From CAWKAO01 sp963847665 (GTDB taxonomy: Bacteria > Actinomycetota > Humimicrobiia > Humimicrobiales > Humimicrobiaceae), in contig CAWKAO010000003.1 of assembly GCA_963847665.1 (NCBI GenBank), forward strand, positions 643,985 to 707,984: a stretch of 64,000 bases of DNA, given 5' to 3'. Below are positions 1 to 9,555 of this stretch, one piece after another (the stretch's first letter is position 1; the number at the start of each line of letters is the position of its first letter). The position numbers and the translations under genes are program-made. Under the pieces are notes generated by a model. The model did no database searches. It had not been told where the DNA came from and worked only from the letters and a program-made list of their open reading frames with translations.

Positions 1-786
1 AGTAAAACTTACATAACCCAAAAAGAACCGGTACCTGCTATAAAAGATTTTTCGATGCAGATAAAAGAAGGGGACTTTGTAGCTATAGTGGGACCAAGTG
101 GTTGTGGAAAAACAACCCTTCTTTGGGGTCTGACTGGCCTTCACCCCTTTACTTCTGGGAGAGCATTAATACTGGGAGAAGAAGTAGAAAAACCAAGAAA
201 AGAAGTTGGGATAATCTTTCAGCAGTCTAATCTTTTACCGTGGAGAAATTTAATTGATAATATGTATTTTCCACTTGAAATAATGAGAGAAAACTTAAAT
301 GATTATAAAGAGCACGTTTCAGAGTTGATAGAAAGTGTTGGTTTGGGTGGTTTTGAAAAACGATACCCAAAAGAACTTTCTGGAGGCATGCAGCAGAGAG
401 CGTCAATCGTAAGAGCATTATCATATGACCCAAAAATACTGCTGATGGACGAACCATTTGGGGCGCTTGATGCTTATACAAGAGATGAGATGGACACACT
501 TATTTTAGGAATTTGGGAAAAGACAAAAAAGACTATTGTCTTTGTGACACATAGAATAGAGGAAGCAGTTTACCTTGCAAATAAAGTATATGTTATGACT
601 CCCCGGCCTGCAATAAATTCTGAAACTTTCAATATTGATCTACCAAGGCCTCGTCCGGCTGGCATAACTATGGATAAGATATTTTTTGAGATTGTAGCAA
701 AAATTAAGAAAAAAATTGTAGATGATGTAGAGGCACAAAAAAAAGCTGGAAAATATGCAAGCCAGGCTTTCAGTACTGTAGCTTAG
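1..786 (+). CDS. ABC transporter ATP-binding protein, NitT/TauT (SsuB/TauB) type, 5' partial
   Basis: ATPase subunit of a nitrate/sulfonate/taurine-type importer. The reading frame is open from base 1 and already encodes ABC sequence (ending VPAIKDFS) before the first ATG at 55, so the true start lies outside the window. Visible motifs: Walker A GPSGCGKTT (about nt 91-117), Q-loop IIFQQSN, signature LSGGMQQR, Walker B ILLMDEP with D-loop ALD, and switch histidine VTHR. The C-terminal tail is short and basic. The permease gene follows 110 bp downstream, and the solute-binding protein is probably upstream of the window. The substrate cannot be read from sequence; the flanking isomerase, dehydrogenase and hydrolase genes suggest an organic nitrogen compound or modified sugar (inference). 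Confidence 0.93.
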   Translation, partial: SKTYITQKEPVPAIKDFSMQIKEGDFVAIVGPSGCGKTTLLWGLTGLHPFTSGRALILGEEVEKPRKEVGIIFQQSNLLPWRNLIDNMYFPLEIMRENLNDYKEHVSELIESVGLGGFEKRYPKELSGGMQQRASIVRALSYDPKILLMDEPFGALDAYTRDEMDTLILGIWEKTKKTIVFVTHRIEEAVYLANKVYVMTPRPAINSETFNIDLPRPRPAGITMDKIFFEIVAKIKKKIVDDVEAQKKAGKYASQAFSTVA

Positions 787-896
787 AAAAAAATTATTTT
801 GTATCTACCATCTATATAAAATTTAATTACGAAATAAAATATAGGAAGTAAATATTTAAGTTATAAATAGAATATAAAAACTACAGGAGTATATTT

Positions 897-1757
897 ATGA
901 GTAACTATGACGAAGAATTAAAAGATAAGATACCAGATTTCGAAGAGGCAGAGCACCATCATAAGCAGACAAGCAGCCTCGATATTTCTGCTACTGTGTC
1001 TGCCGTAAAAATACACGGATGGAAGCAAGTTGTAGGTATTTTAGTAATGGCAATTATCATCATAGGCCTCTGGGAGCTTCTTGTCAGGTTGTTTCACGTT
1101 CCGGAGTATGTCTTTCCGACACCAACTGCAATTATAAAAGCGCTGATTACTTCTTTTCCAAATATATATCCCGATTTTTTATATACACTATCGGCACTTG
1201 TGTCCGGATATTTAATAGGAGCTTCGATAGGACTTATTTTGGCTGCTGTTCTTACCCAGATACCATTTATAGAGAAAATAATAACTCCTTATATAATTTT
1301 AATAATAACAACTCCAACGATTGCCCTGATTCCTTTACTTATGATAATGCTCGGGTTTAATATCTGGCCAAGAATAATAGCAGTTGCATTAGCTGTAGGG
1401 CCAATGGTCATGATCAATTCAGTCACAGGTTTCAGGCAGACAGATCTGGCAAAGATCGCTCTTGCAAAATCTTATGGGGCGACTACTTTTCAAATATTTA
1501 GAAAGATCCGATTTCCTCTTGCACTTCCTATGATCAATGTAGGGTTACTTGTCGGAGGTATTTTTGGTCTTATCACTGCAGTTGGAGCAGATATGGTTGG
1601 AGGTAAAATAGGGTTGGGCCATAAAATAGCATATTATTCTGCTCTTGCCAGAATGGGTAACTTTTTTGCTACAATACTTTTAGTTTCTATAATAGGGATT
1701 TCTATATGGATCATTATGGCAAATGTCGGGAGAAAATGGTCAAGCTGGAGCGAGTAG
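897..1757 (+). CDS. ABC transporter permease, NitT/TauT (SsuC/TauC) family
   Basis: Inner-membrane permease partner of the preceding ATPase. It has 286 residues, with a polar, His-containing cytoplasmic N-terminus (about 1-45) and then about six hydrophobic segments starting near residue 46 (VVGILVMAIIIIGLWELLV). The cytoplasmic EAA loop that contacts the ATPase is visible near residues 190-215 (AKSYGATTFQIFRKIRFPLA). The start is supported by AGGAG about eight bases before the ATG. Family membership (BPD_transp_1) is clear; the transported compound is not. Confidence 0.92.
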   Translation: MSNYDEELKDKIPDFEEAEHHHKQTSSLDISATVSAVKIHGWKQVVGILVMAIIIIGLWELLVRLFHVPEYVFPTPTAIIKALITSFPNIYPDFLYTLSALVSGYLIGASIGLILAAVLTQIPFIEKIITPYIILIITTPTIALIPLLMIMLGFNIWPRIIAVALAVGPMVMINSVTGFRQTDLAKIALAKSYGATTFQIFRKIRFPLALPMINVGLLVGGIFGLITAVGADMVGGKIGLGHKIAYYSALARMGNFFATILLVSIIGISIWIIMANVGRKWSSWSE

Positions 1758-2020
1758 AAGTCCTGAATTGATTAATAATAGTATTTTGTTTAAAAAGAAC
1801 TATGAAGGTTCCAGTGGTAATTATTCACTTGGAAGATCTAGAAGTTTTTTGTATAGGAAAATGTGCTCATAAGAATATAAATATTTTAGGGCAGATTGAT
1901 CCAGACCTGTTTATCACTCAAAATACAAATAAATTAGTTTACGAGTCTTCTTATCATCCAAATCTTAAAGTAAACACAAAAAATAAAAATATTTTTGTAT
2001 CTTGATCTGAAGGAGGAAAC

Positions 2021-2824
2021 ATGAAAAGTACAATAGGAGTTGTGACTTCTACTTATCCTAATTTCAGTGGTGTTGAAGCTATGGAAGGTATATCAAAAGC
2101 AGGTTTTAAGTATATAGAGCTGGCGTCAGCACCCGCATTTTTCGAGCACATGCCAAGACCTGAAAAGAGTACTGATAAGAATATAGTGGATGGAGTTCTA
2201 GATTTATGCAAAAAATACAATCTGACCCTGCAAACTATTGCTGGACACACAAGGATGATGAAGGAAGATTCAGTTAAGAATTTTAAAACTGTCATAGACT
2301 TTGCAAACCTGGCAGGAGTAAAATTTATAACTACAGATGCTGGAGATGTTAATGGAAAGGATGACGAGAAAAAGTTTTATGCTGATGTATCAGAGCTTTC
2401 AGAATATGCACAAGATAAAGGGATAAGCATATGTTTTGAGATGCATGGAAACTGGTGTAATAACGGTAAGAACGGTGCAGAGATAATAAAAGTGATAAAC
2501 CGTCCGAATATAAGATTAAATTATGACACTGGTAATGTTATTCTTTATGGTAAAACCAGACCTGAAGAAGACATAAAATATGCTCTCCCATATATGGGGC
2601 ATCTACACATAAAAGACCATGGAAGTGGTAAGATAGGAGAATGGAATTTCCCTGCGCTTGGTGATGGAGTGCTTGACTTTGATAAAATTTTTGACCTCTT
2701 AGAGGATTACACCGGACCTTCAAGTGTCGAGGTTGAGTTTGAAGGGAAAGAGCATACTTTAGATGAAATAAACCATGCAGTAAAAAAGTCTTTTGATTTT
2801 TTAAAAGGTTATGGATATGTTTAA
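2021..2824 (+). CDS. sugar phosphate isomerase/epimerase (TIM barrel, AP endonuclease 2 fold)
   Basis: 267-residue TIM-barrel protein of the xylose-isomerase-like superfamily. Likely metal ligands lie in the expected order: E in CFEMHGNW, D in LNYDTGNV, H in HLHIKDHG and E in SVEVEFEG. A strong Shine-Dalgarno (GAAGGAGG) precedes the ATG. Relatives isomerise or epimerise keto-sugars, inositol derivatives or hydroxypyruvate-type substrates. Its position between an ABC importer and a Gfo/Idh/MocA dehydrogenase is typical of carbohydrate or polyol catabolic islands. The substrate is unknown. Confidence 0.88.
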   Translation: MKSTIGVVTSTYPNFSGVEAMEGISKAGFKYIELASAPAFFEHMPRPEKSTDKNIVDGVLDLCKKYNLTLQTIAGHTRMMKEDSVKNFKTVIDFANLAGVKFITTDAGDVNGKDDEKKFYADVSELSEYAQDKGISICFEMHGNWCNNGKNGAEIIKVINRPNIRLNYDTGNVILYGKTRPEEDIKYALPYMGHLHIKDHGSGKIGEWNFPALGDGVLDFDKIFDLLEDYTGPSSVEVEFEGKEHTLDEINHAVKKSFDFLKGYGYV

Positions 2825-2891
2825 TAAAGAATCAGAGTAAAAAAGTCTAGACCATACTTAATTGAATAATTAAAATTTAGGGAGGGGTAAA

Positions 2892-3242
2892 ATGGAATTT
2901 GATCATGTAGGATTAATAACAGAAAAAAAGAAAGATAATGAGGACTGGGTAGAGGATACTCGTGTATGGGTAACTAATCCAAAAGACCATCCCTTTCACG
3001 TTGAATGGCTTCGTTGGGAACCGGATACTTCTGTTAAAGGTCCAGTTAAAAATGAACCACATATTGCTTACAGGGTAAAAAGTATAGCTGAAGCGTCTAA
3101 GGGGTTAAAAGTGTTACTTGAACCTTTTGAAGTAGGTGGATTTCTACGCGTTGGATTCTATGAGTACAAAGATGGCACAGTGATCGAGCTCATGGAGTAT
3201 CTTAAAGGCGATAATCAGTGGTTTGGTAAGGAAACAAAGTAA
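2892..3242 (+). CDS. VOC (glyoxalase/bleomycin resistance) fold protein
   Basis: 116 residues, single domain. The beginning (FDHVGLIT), middle (PHIAYRVKSI) and end (GTVIELMEYL) match the strand pattern of a vicinal oxygen chelate protein, including the central His and terminal Glu that often bind metal. It has a good ribosome site (GGGAGGGG) before the ATG and lies 67 bp after the isomerase gene, so co-transcription is likely. Members may be lyases, isomerases or binding proteins; no specific reaction can be assigned. Confidence 0.7.
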   Translation: MEFDHVGLITEKKKDNEDWVEDTRVWVTNPKDHPFHVEWLRWEPDTSVKGPVKNEPHIAYRVKSIAEASKGLKVLLEPFEVGGFLRVGFYEYKDGTVIELMEYLKGDNQWFGKETK

Positions 3243-3391
3243 GAAAGGCGGTATAGAAAGTTCAAAAAAATCAAGTCTAAGAGGATATTAAAGATTTTTA
3301 TATTCTTTGTATAAGATTATAACCTTAATAAAAGTATGTTTAGACTGGGCATTAAAATTTTATTATTTGAAATTAAACAAGGAGCATAAGA

Positions 3392-4399
3392 ATGAGAAGG
3401 ATAAAATGTGGAGTAATTGGACTTGGATGGTTTGGAGAGCATCACATAGATACTCTCAAAGAATTACCACTCGCTGAGGTCACGGCTATTTGTACAAGGC
3501 GTGAAGAGCACTTAAAAAATATTGCCAGGAAATATGATATACCTGAATACTATACTGATTATCATGAACTCCTGGCTAATGCTGAAATAGACCTGGTATC
3601 CATAGTCACACATGTAAAAGACCATAAGCAGATCGCCATAGATGCACTCAAGGCGGGAAAACATGTTTTCCTTGAAAAACCAATGGCGGATACCCCGGAA
3701 GAATGTGACGAGATTATAAAAGCTGTTAAAGAAACAGATAAATTTTTTATGGTCGGTCATATTTGCAGGTTTGGAGTAGATTATGCCATCGCGAAAGAAG
3801 AAATTGAGGCTGGTAAGATCGGTAAGATATTGTCAATACATGCCAAGAGAAACCTTGCTGGTTGGATAACTGAAAGTCACCTACACAAAATCAGTGCATT
3901 GTTTGGAGATGGAGTACATGATCTTGATCTTGCGCTATGGTATACAAAATCAAAACCAGTTAGTGTCTATGCCCAGACCAGGAAAACAAGAGCATCTATT
4001 GTTTATGATGATCTTGGCTGGGCGATGTTTACCTTAGAGGATGGAACAATAGTTGTCATAGAAAATATCTGGTGCCTGCCTGACAATGTACCATTTGCAA
4101 TTGGTGCAAACATGCAGATAATAGGGACAAAAGGCACGATATCTATCGACCACTCTGGTGAAAATTTTAAGGTACTGACAGAAAAAGGCCTTGAATATCC
4201 ACCAACAGTTTACTGGCCTAAAATACATGGATTAAGAAGGGGATTGTTAAAAGAAGAATTCGATTATTTTCTCAAATGCATCTTAAATAACAATAAACCT
4301 GATGTAATAACACCTGAAGAATCAAAAGCAGTGATACAGGCCATGAGAATAGCCGAGAAAGCTGCTGATGAAAATAGGGTAATAAAATTTAATGAGTAG
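3392..4399 (+). CDS. Gfo/Idh/MocA family NAD(P)-dependent oxidoreductase
   Basis: 335 residues. The N-terminal Rossmann domain has GVIGLGWFGEHH (residues 7-18) and the family's cofactor/catalytic motif EKPMADT (about residue 94). The C-terminal alpha/beta domain carries GDGVHDLDLALWYT, holding the conserved active-site His-Asp region. Family members oxidise hydroxyl groups of sugars, inositols or amino-sugars with NAD(P). AAGGAG lies upstream of the ATG. The next gene begins 12 bp after the stop behind another strong ribosome site, indicating an operon with the M24, M20 and amidohydrolase genes. Confidence 0.92.
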   Translation: MRRIKCGVIGLGWFGEHHIDTLKELPLAEVTAICTRREEHLKNIARKYDIPEYYTDYHELLANAEIDLVSIVTHVKDHKQIAIDALKAGKHVFLEKPMADTPEECDEIIKAVKETDKFFMVGHICRFGVDYAIAKEEIEAGKIGKILSIHAKRNLAGWITESHLHKISALFGDGVHDLDLALWYTKSKPVSVYAQTRKTRASIVYDDLGWAMFTLEDGTIVVIENIWCLPDNVPFAIGANMQIIGTKGTISIDHSGENFKVLTEKGLEYPPTVYWPKIHGLRRGLLKEEFDYFLKCILNNNKPDVITPEESKAVIQAMRIAEKAADENRVIKFNE

Positions 4400-4411
4400 G
4401 GAGGGGTAGAA

Positions 4412-5578
4412 ATGCGAATAGAAAACTTACCTAATAGCGAATATGATCTCAGGGTCAAAAAATTACAGAAAAAACTTGAGGAAAACGATTTTGATGCTCT
4501 TATATGCTATAGCAGTGAATGTGAGTCCGGCGCACTCAGGTATTTTACAGGATTCTGGCCTTTTTTTGACTTTGCCTCACTAATAATCCCAAGAGAGGGA
4601 AAAGCTGTGCTGGTAACTGGAGGTCCTGAGTCATTGGATTTTGCTGAAGAGTTTTCAAAGATCTCAGACATAAAAGTAAACCCTCTTCTCGTAGAGACAT
4701 CAGCACCGGAATGGGTCAGGGATGTAACAGAAGAAAATTTTTCAGGAATATTATCAGATATCTTTAAGGGCACCCCTAAAAAGATCGGGATCTCAAATAT
4801 GAATATATTCCCTCATATACTTTTTCTCGATCTACAAAAAGCTTTGCCTGGTGCGGAGTTTATACCTGCAGACAACCTGGTATGGGAAGTACAGGCGATT
4901 AAAAGTGAAGCAGAGATCCCTTTTATAGTAGAATCCTACAAAATCACTGAAGAATCTTTTAAGGCAGCATTGAGCTCAGTAAAGGTAGGGATCAGGGAAT
5001 GGGAGATTGAAGCAGTTGCCAGGACAAAAATGATTTCGCTTGGAGCAGAAGGAATGCCCTACCCTTCCTGGGTATGCTCTGGCAAAAATACCAGATTAAG
5101 CCTCTGCAGATCTACTGACAAAAAAATTGAAAAAAATGAATTAGTCCAATGTTCTTTTGGTACAAAATATATGGGTTATTGTGGAAATATTGGAAGGGTA
5201 TTTACTATAGGCGAACCCCCAAAAAGAATATCAAAACTTATGGATGCTGGTCTTGAAGGTCTGTTCTACGCCCTTGAAGCGATCAAACCAGGAGTAAGGG
5301 CAAAGGATGTCTTTAAAGGTTTTCACAAGATATTATCTAAATATGACCTGGAAAAATTTGCCCTGTACGGTCCTGCACATGGCACAGGCCATTCAGAAGT
5401 GGAGGGGTTATGGCTTTCCCAAAATGCTGATTTTATTATACAACCTGGAATGCTTTTTAATATCGATATCTGGCTGTCTGATGGTGAATACGGTTTAAGA
5501 TATGAAGATGGGATACTGGTGACTCAAAAAGGGATAAAAGAACTGACATCTTTTAAAAGGGAAAAAATTATTCTTTAG
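4412..5578 (+). CDS. M24 family protein, creatinase/Xaa-Pro peptidase-like, with altered metal-ligand positions
   Basis: 388 residues with an N-terminal creatinase-N domain (1-155) and a pita-bread M24 domain (165-385). The His motif GPAHGTGHSEVEG (around 320-332) and terminal RYEDG (E365) are present. The two aspartates normally found in the D-x-G and SD-x-TR strands appear as S248 and N259 (QCSFGTKYMGYCGNIGRVF). That argues against a dinuclear aminopeptidase and for a metal-independent hydrolase of the creatinase or ectoine-hydrolase kind (family knowledge plus inference). The start is preceded by GGGAGGGG. The neighbouring M20 hydrolase fits a two-step amide-hydrolysis pathway. Confidence 0.85.
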   Translation: MRIENLPNSEYDLRVKKLQKKLEENDFDALICYSSECESGALRYFTGFWPFFDFASLIIPREGKAVLVTGGPESLDFAEEFSKISDIKVNPLLVETSAPEWVRDVTEENFSGILSDIFKGTPKKIGISNMNIFPHILFLDLQKALPGAEFIPADNLVWEVQAIKSEAEIPFIVESYKITEESFKAALSSVKVGIREWEIEAVARTKMISLGAEGMPYPSWVCSGKNTRLSLCRSTDKKIEKNELVQCSFGTKYMGYCGNIGRVFTIGEPPKRISKLMDAGLEGLFYALEAIKPGVRAKDVFKGFHKILSKYDLEKFALYGPAHGTGHSEVEGLWLSQNADFIIQPGMLFNIDIWLSDGEYGLRYEDGILVTQKGIKELTSFKREKIIL

Positions 5579-5601
5579 ATCACAAAGGGTGATTGCTTTA
5601 A

Positions 5602-6900
5602 ATGGCAGACATAAAAGATATTGATAACTGGGTCAATAAAAATAAAGATGACATATTAACGACACTTTCTGATCTTATAAAAATAAAGACAGTTAATCGT
5701 CCGCCTGATGGTGGTGAAAAACCTGGACAGGAATATCTCTATAATAAGATTTCAAGATTTATTCCCGAGGATTCTATTGACTTATTTGATGTAATCGATG
5801 TTGAAGGGATCCATCAAAACAATCTTTTTGAACCTGTGATCGATGGTATAGAAAGAAACTATAGGGACAGGCCAAATCTGGTGGCCAAACTGAAGGGTAG
5901 TGGTGGAGGCAGATCTTTAGTATTTTCCGGCCACATGGATACAGTCGGTGTAAGAGAAGAAGAATGGGAAGTATTCAAGGACCCCTTTAGCGGAGATATT
6001 AAAGATGGAAAAATGTATGGCAGGGGTATTCTGGATATGAAAGCTGGACTAATATCAGGATTTTTTGCTTTAAAGTGTCTGAGTGATTTAAAAATCAAAT
6101 TAAAGGGAGATGTTTTTGCGGAGAGTGTGGTTGACGAAGAGTTAGGCGGTATGAATGGGACTATTGCCTGCAGGATCAAATATCCTGATATTGATTTTGC
6201 AATACTGCCCGAACCCACTAATCTGACACTTGGTATCGAGAATAGGTGCGGAAGTGTTTGGAAGGCATCAGTAGTTGAAAAAGGCCCAGGGGGATACTCG
6301 CAAAATATAAATCCGATCAACAAGTTAGGTGAATTTGTAGAGTTACTGGAAGACTATGACTCCTACCGAAATAAAAAAATGGTTTTTCCTGATAATTTCA
6401 ATGGAGAGAAACTTCATAAGTTGCTTATATTTTTAATATATTCCGGGGGTACAAATTACATAGAAAATGCATCATATGTACCAATGGATGGACATCTTTA
6501 TTTCTATATCCCCACACGTCCATATACTGAAGAAGGAGAATTGTGGGGGGAATTTTTAAGTTTTATGGATAAGAGATCAAAAACCACCAGATACTTAAAG
6601 GATGGATTACCAGAATTTAAAAGGATTTTAAGATATTTTAATGGAAATATAACTGATGTTACTCATCCGGTTTTCAATAATTTAAAGCAAGCATATAACC
6701 TAAATAATTTAGAATATGAAGAAAAGGCATGCTCATTCTTTTGTGATGCAGAGGCATTCAAACTGGTTGGCGGAACCGAAGTAGTACTTATCGGCCCGAA
6801 AGGCGACAGACTTCATGGAATGGACGAATATGTTGAAGTAGAGAGTATCTTTAGCCTGATCAAGATACTGGCCCATACAGCAATTGATTTCTGTAGTTAG
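5602..6900 (+). CDS. M20 family metallopeptidase (ArgE/DapE/acetylornithine deacetylase-like)
   Basis: 432 residues. Di-zinc amidohydrolase motifs are visible in order: SGHMDTVG, GRGILDMKAG, DEELGG (catalytic Glu pair) and C-terminal LHGMDEYVEVES with the last His ligand. Members remove acyl or amino-acid groups from amide bonds. It lies 23 bp after the M24 gene and 28 bp before an amidohydrolase, so three different amide hydrolases are consecutive. The middle of the protein (about 230-330) is divergent from standard DapE. The substrate is not identifiable. Confidence 0.88.
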   Translation: MADIKDIDNWVNKNKDDILTTLSDLIKIKTVNRPPDGGEKPGQEYLYNKISRFIPEDSIDLFDVIDVEGIHQNNLFEPVIDGIERNYRDRPNLVAKLKGSGGGRSLVFSGHMDTVGVREEEWEVFKDPFSGDIKDGKMYGRGILDMKAGLISGFFALKCLSDLKIKLKGDVFAESVVDEELGGMNGTIACRIKYPDIDFAILPEPTNLTLGIENRCGSVWKASVVEKGPGGYSQNINPINKLGEFVELLEDYDSYRNKKMVFPDNFNGEKLHKLLIFLIYSGGTNYIENASYVPMDGHLYFYIPTRPYTEEGELWGEFLSFMDKRSKTTRYLKDGLPEFKRILRYFNGNITDVTHPVFNNLKQAYNLNNLEYEEKACSFFCDAEAFKLVGGTEVVLIGPKGDRLHGMDEYVEVESIFSLIKILAHTAIDFCS

Positions 6901-6928
6901 TGCCAGAATATAAAAATAAGGAGTAAAA

Positions 6929-8231
6929 ATGTTTAGAGATGAAAAACTTTATGAAGAAATAAGTAAAGCCGTTTTTTCTATCCCAATATTTGATACACAT
7001 GAACATATTTTGGATGAGAAAGACAGGCAGGGATCTAATCTTGATTTTTCCTTGTTCTTTATGCAGTATGCCGGCACTGATCTTTTGACCTCTGGATTGT
7101 CAGAAGAGGAATTTGCCGACTTTCAGGACCCAAAAACAGATTTAGAAAAGAAATGGGATTATTTTGCAAAACACTGGCTCAATATTAAAAATACTTCTTA
7201 CTGTAAGTTGGTCCTTGAGGCAATAAAAGATTTATATGGTTTTGAGGGTATAAACGAGAAAAACTATAAAGAACTTTCTGAAAAAGTCCGAAACACAAAA
7301 GATGTCAAGTGGTATGACCGGGTAATAAAAGAAAAAAGCAATATAAAGATGATACTAAATCACTTAGAAAATATACCACAGGCAAATACTACAGTTTTGG
7401 ATAGGGAAGATTTCAGACCGGTAATAAACCTGGATGAGATTATTTGCACGTGCTGCAGGGAGGACATTTTAGCATGGGAAAAAAGATTTAATATTAATAT
7501 ATATAAGCTACAGGACCTGCTTAAAGCTATCGATCTTATTTTTGAAAAAAAAGATGAAAGTGGTTATAAGGCAGTAAAAACCACTATAGCTTATATGAGA
7601 TCCCTAAAATTTGAAGAAACAACTTTTGAAGAAGCTGATAAAGTATTTTCTGGCCTTTTTAAACTTAACAGTTTTGGCTTCCTGGAAAAAAAAGACTTTC
7701 TCTCTAAAACTGAATTAAAACCTTTCCAGGATTTCATGGTCCATTATATAATCCAAAAAGCTGTAGAGTATGATCTACCGGTGCAGATACATACCGGTAT
7801 ATTTGAACTTCTCTATAATGATGTATCCAATTCTAATCCTGCCTATCTTATAAATCTGTTTTTTAAATACAAGAAATGCAAATTTGATATTTTTCACGCA
7901 GGCTTATCCATATTCTGACCAACTCATATCCATTTGTAAGCAATTCCCCAATGTGTATTTTAATATGTGCTGGATCGTTAATATCTCTGCTTCTCTATAC
8001 AAAGATATCCTCAACAGGCTTATCGAGATCATTCCTTCCAATAAGATATTTGGTTATGGGGGAGATTATATGTTTGTAGAAGGCTTATACGGAAGTCAGA
8101 AAATGGTCAGGAAATCCATCACAGAGCTGCTTTATAAAAAAATCGAACAGAAATATTTTACTTTCGAAGAAGCTTTGGATCTTGCTGAGAAGATCCTTTA
8201 TTTGAATCCTAAAAATGTTTATCGATTATAG
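6929..8231 (+). CDS. amidohydrolase-superfamily protein interrupted by a one-base frameshift
   Basis: The first frame (6929-7918) has the N-terminal HxH metal motif (FDTHEH) and PVQIHTG, and ends FDIFHAG followed by four unrelated residues and a stop. The second frame (to 8231) resumes with YPYSDQLISICKQFPNVYF, giving the usual HAGYPYSD sequence, and contains YGGDYMFVEG with the expected Asp. Removing one T from the TT at 7904-7905 restores a roughly 430-residue amidohydrolase related to Amidohydro_2/uronate-isomerase-like enzymes. AAGGAG precedes the start. It is either a recent pseudogene or a consensus error; the rest of the coding sequence is intact. Confidence 0.8.
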
Positions 8232-8359
8232 AAATAATTTTAAGATTTAATATACATCCTGAAATGTAAGAGTTCGCTAGTAAAACAAATTTTTCTAGAA
8301 TTCAATCATTCTATTCTGGTTAGAATAACTGCAATGCTGATTGTTGGGAGGCAAGAACT

Positions 8360-9539
8360 ATGCAAGAGACAATAGTCTTTAGAGGAGGGACTCTAATTAC
8401 ACCTGCAGAAAAGGTTCTTTGTGATTTAGTGATCACAGAACGGTATTATAACGGAAATCCGCAAGCCGGGAGAATTCAAGGATGATGAAAGATCAGTAGA
8501 ATGTAGAGAATTGTTTATTGGACCAGGTTTAGTCGATATACATGTCCATGGTGGAGCAGGCAATGATTTTGTCACTACAGATGTTGAAGAGATCATTAAG
8601 GGTGCCGAATATCATCTTTCACAAGGTACGACTAGCCTGACACCTTCGTCAATCAGCATCCCTTTTGCTGAGTTGGATAAAACAATTGATGCAGCAAGAC
8701 AGGCATCTAAAAGTTGTACAAATATACTTGGTTATCATGTCGAAGGAGGGTATATAAACCAGGAATATCGGGGTGGACATTTAAGTGATTATGTTCATGA
8801 CCCTGATCCAGCTGAATATGAGCCGATAATAGAAAAATATGGTGATTTTATTACTGAGTGGACTCTTGCGCCAGAATTATCGGGAGCAATTAAACTTATA
8901 CTAGCCTGCAAACAAGCAAAAATCGTATCCTCAGCTGGCCATACAAATGCAACTTATGAACAGATGATGGAAGCAATGGGAGCAGGGCTTTCACACAGTA
9001 CACATTTTGCATGTGCCATGGGCACATTAAGGTTTGAAGCTCTAAAAGAAAGCACCGGTAAAGGTTTTGCACCTGGTGTAATGGAGACAATATTACTCGA
9101 AGAAGGAATAACGACAGAGGTTATTGCGGATGGATTCCATCTTCATAAGGGGATAATAGCACTTGTTTTGAAATGTAAAGGAGCTAATAAAGTCTCTCTT
9201 ATTTCTGATGCAATGAAAGGAGTGGGTTTGCCTGATGGAGAATATGTGATAGGCGGACAGGATTGTATAGTTAAAAAAGGGATTGCACTGATTAAAGACA
9301 GGCCTGGTATCATAGCAAGTTCTGTAACTCCTTTGATCGATATGCTTAGAAACGCACATCATCATTTTGGGCTTTCACTTACTGATGCCTGGACAATGGC
9401 TTCACTAACTCCAGCAAGGATAATTGGTTTTGATGACCATAAGGGAAGTCTATCTGCTGGTAAAGACGCAGATATCTTAATATTGGATAAGAATTTAAAT
9501 ATTAAAGATATTTATATAAGGGGAAAAAAAGTCAATTAG
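8360..9539 (+). CDS. nagA: N-acetylglucosamine-6-phosphate deacetylase, frameshifted near the N-terminus
   Basis: The gene begins at ATG 8360 behind GGGAGG and encodes METIVF-like N-terminal strands, but goes out of frame near 8441. Deleting the C at 8441 restores IITEIRKPGEFKDDER and joins it to FIGPGLVDIHVHGG, giving one protein of about 390 residues. Motifs: HVHGGAGND, GYHVEGG (usually HLEGP), SAGHTNATY, STHFACAMG, ADGFHLH and the catalytic Asp in ISDAMKG. NagA hydrolyses GlcNAc-6-phosphate to glucosamine-6-phosphate and acetate. No nagB is in the window. HVEGGY instead of HLEGPF is a mild deviation, so a related N-acyl sugar substrate is possible. Confidence 0.85.
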
Positions 9540-9555
9540 ATTATTATCATCAAGA

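Noticed and set aside
1802..2005. 67-residue open frame between the permease and isomerase genes
   Set aside because: No ribosome site, Asn/Lys-rich composition typical of random AT-rich DNA, and no recognisable domain.
5859..6323. 154-residue antisense frame inside the M20 gene
   Set aside because: Mirrors codon bias of the real gene; low-complexity product.
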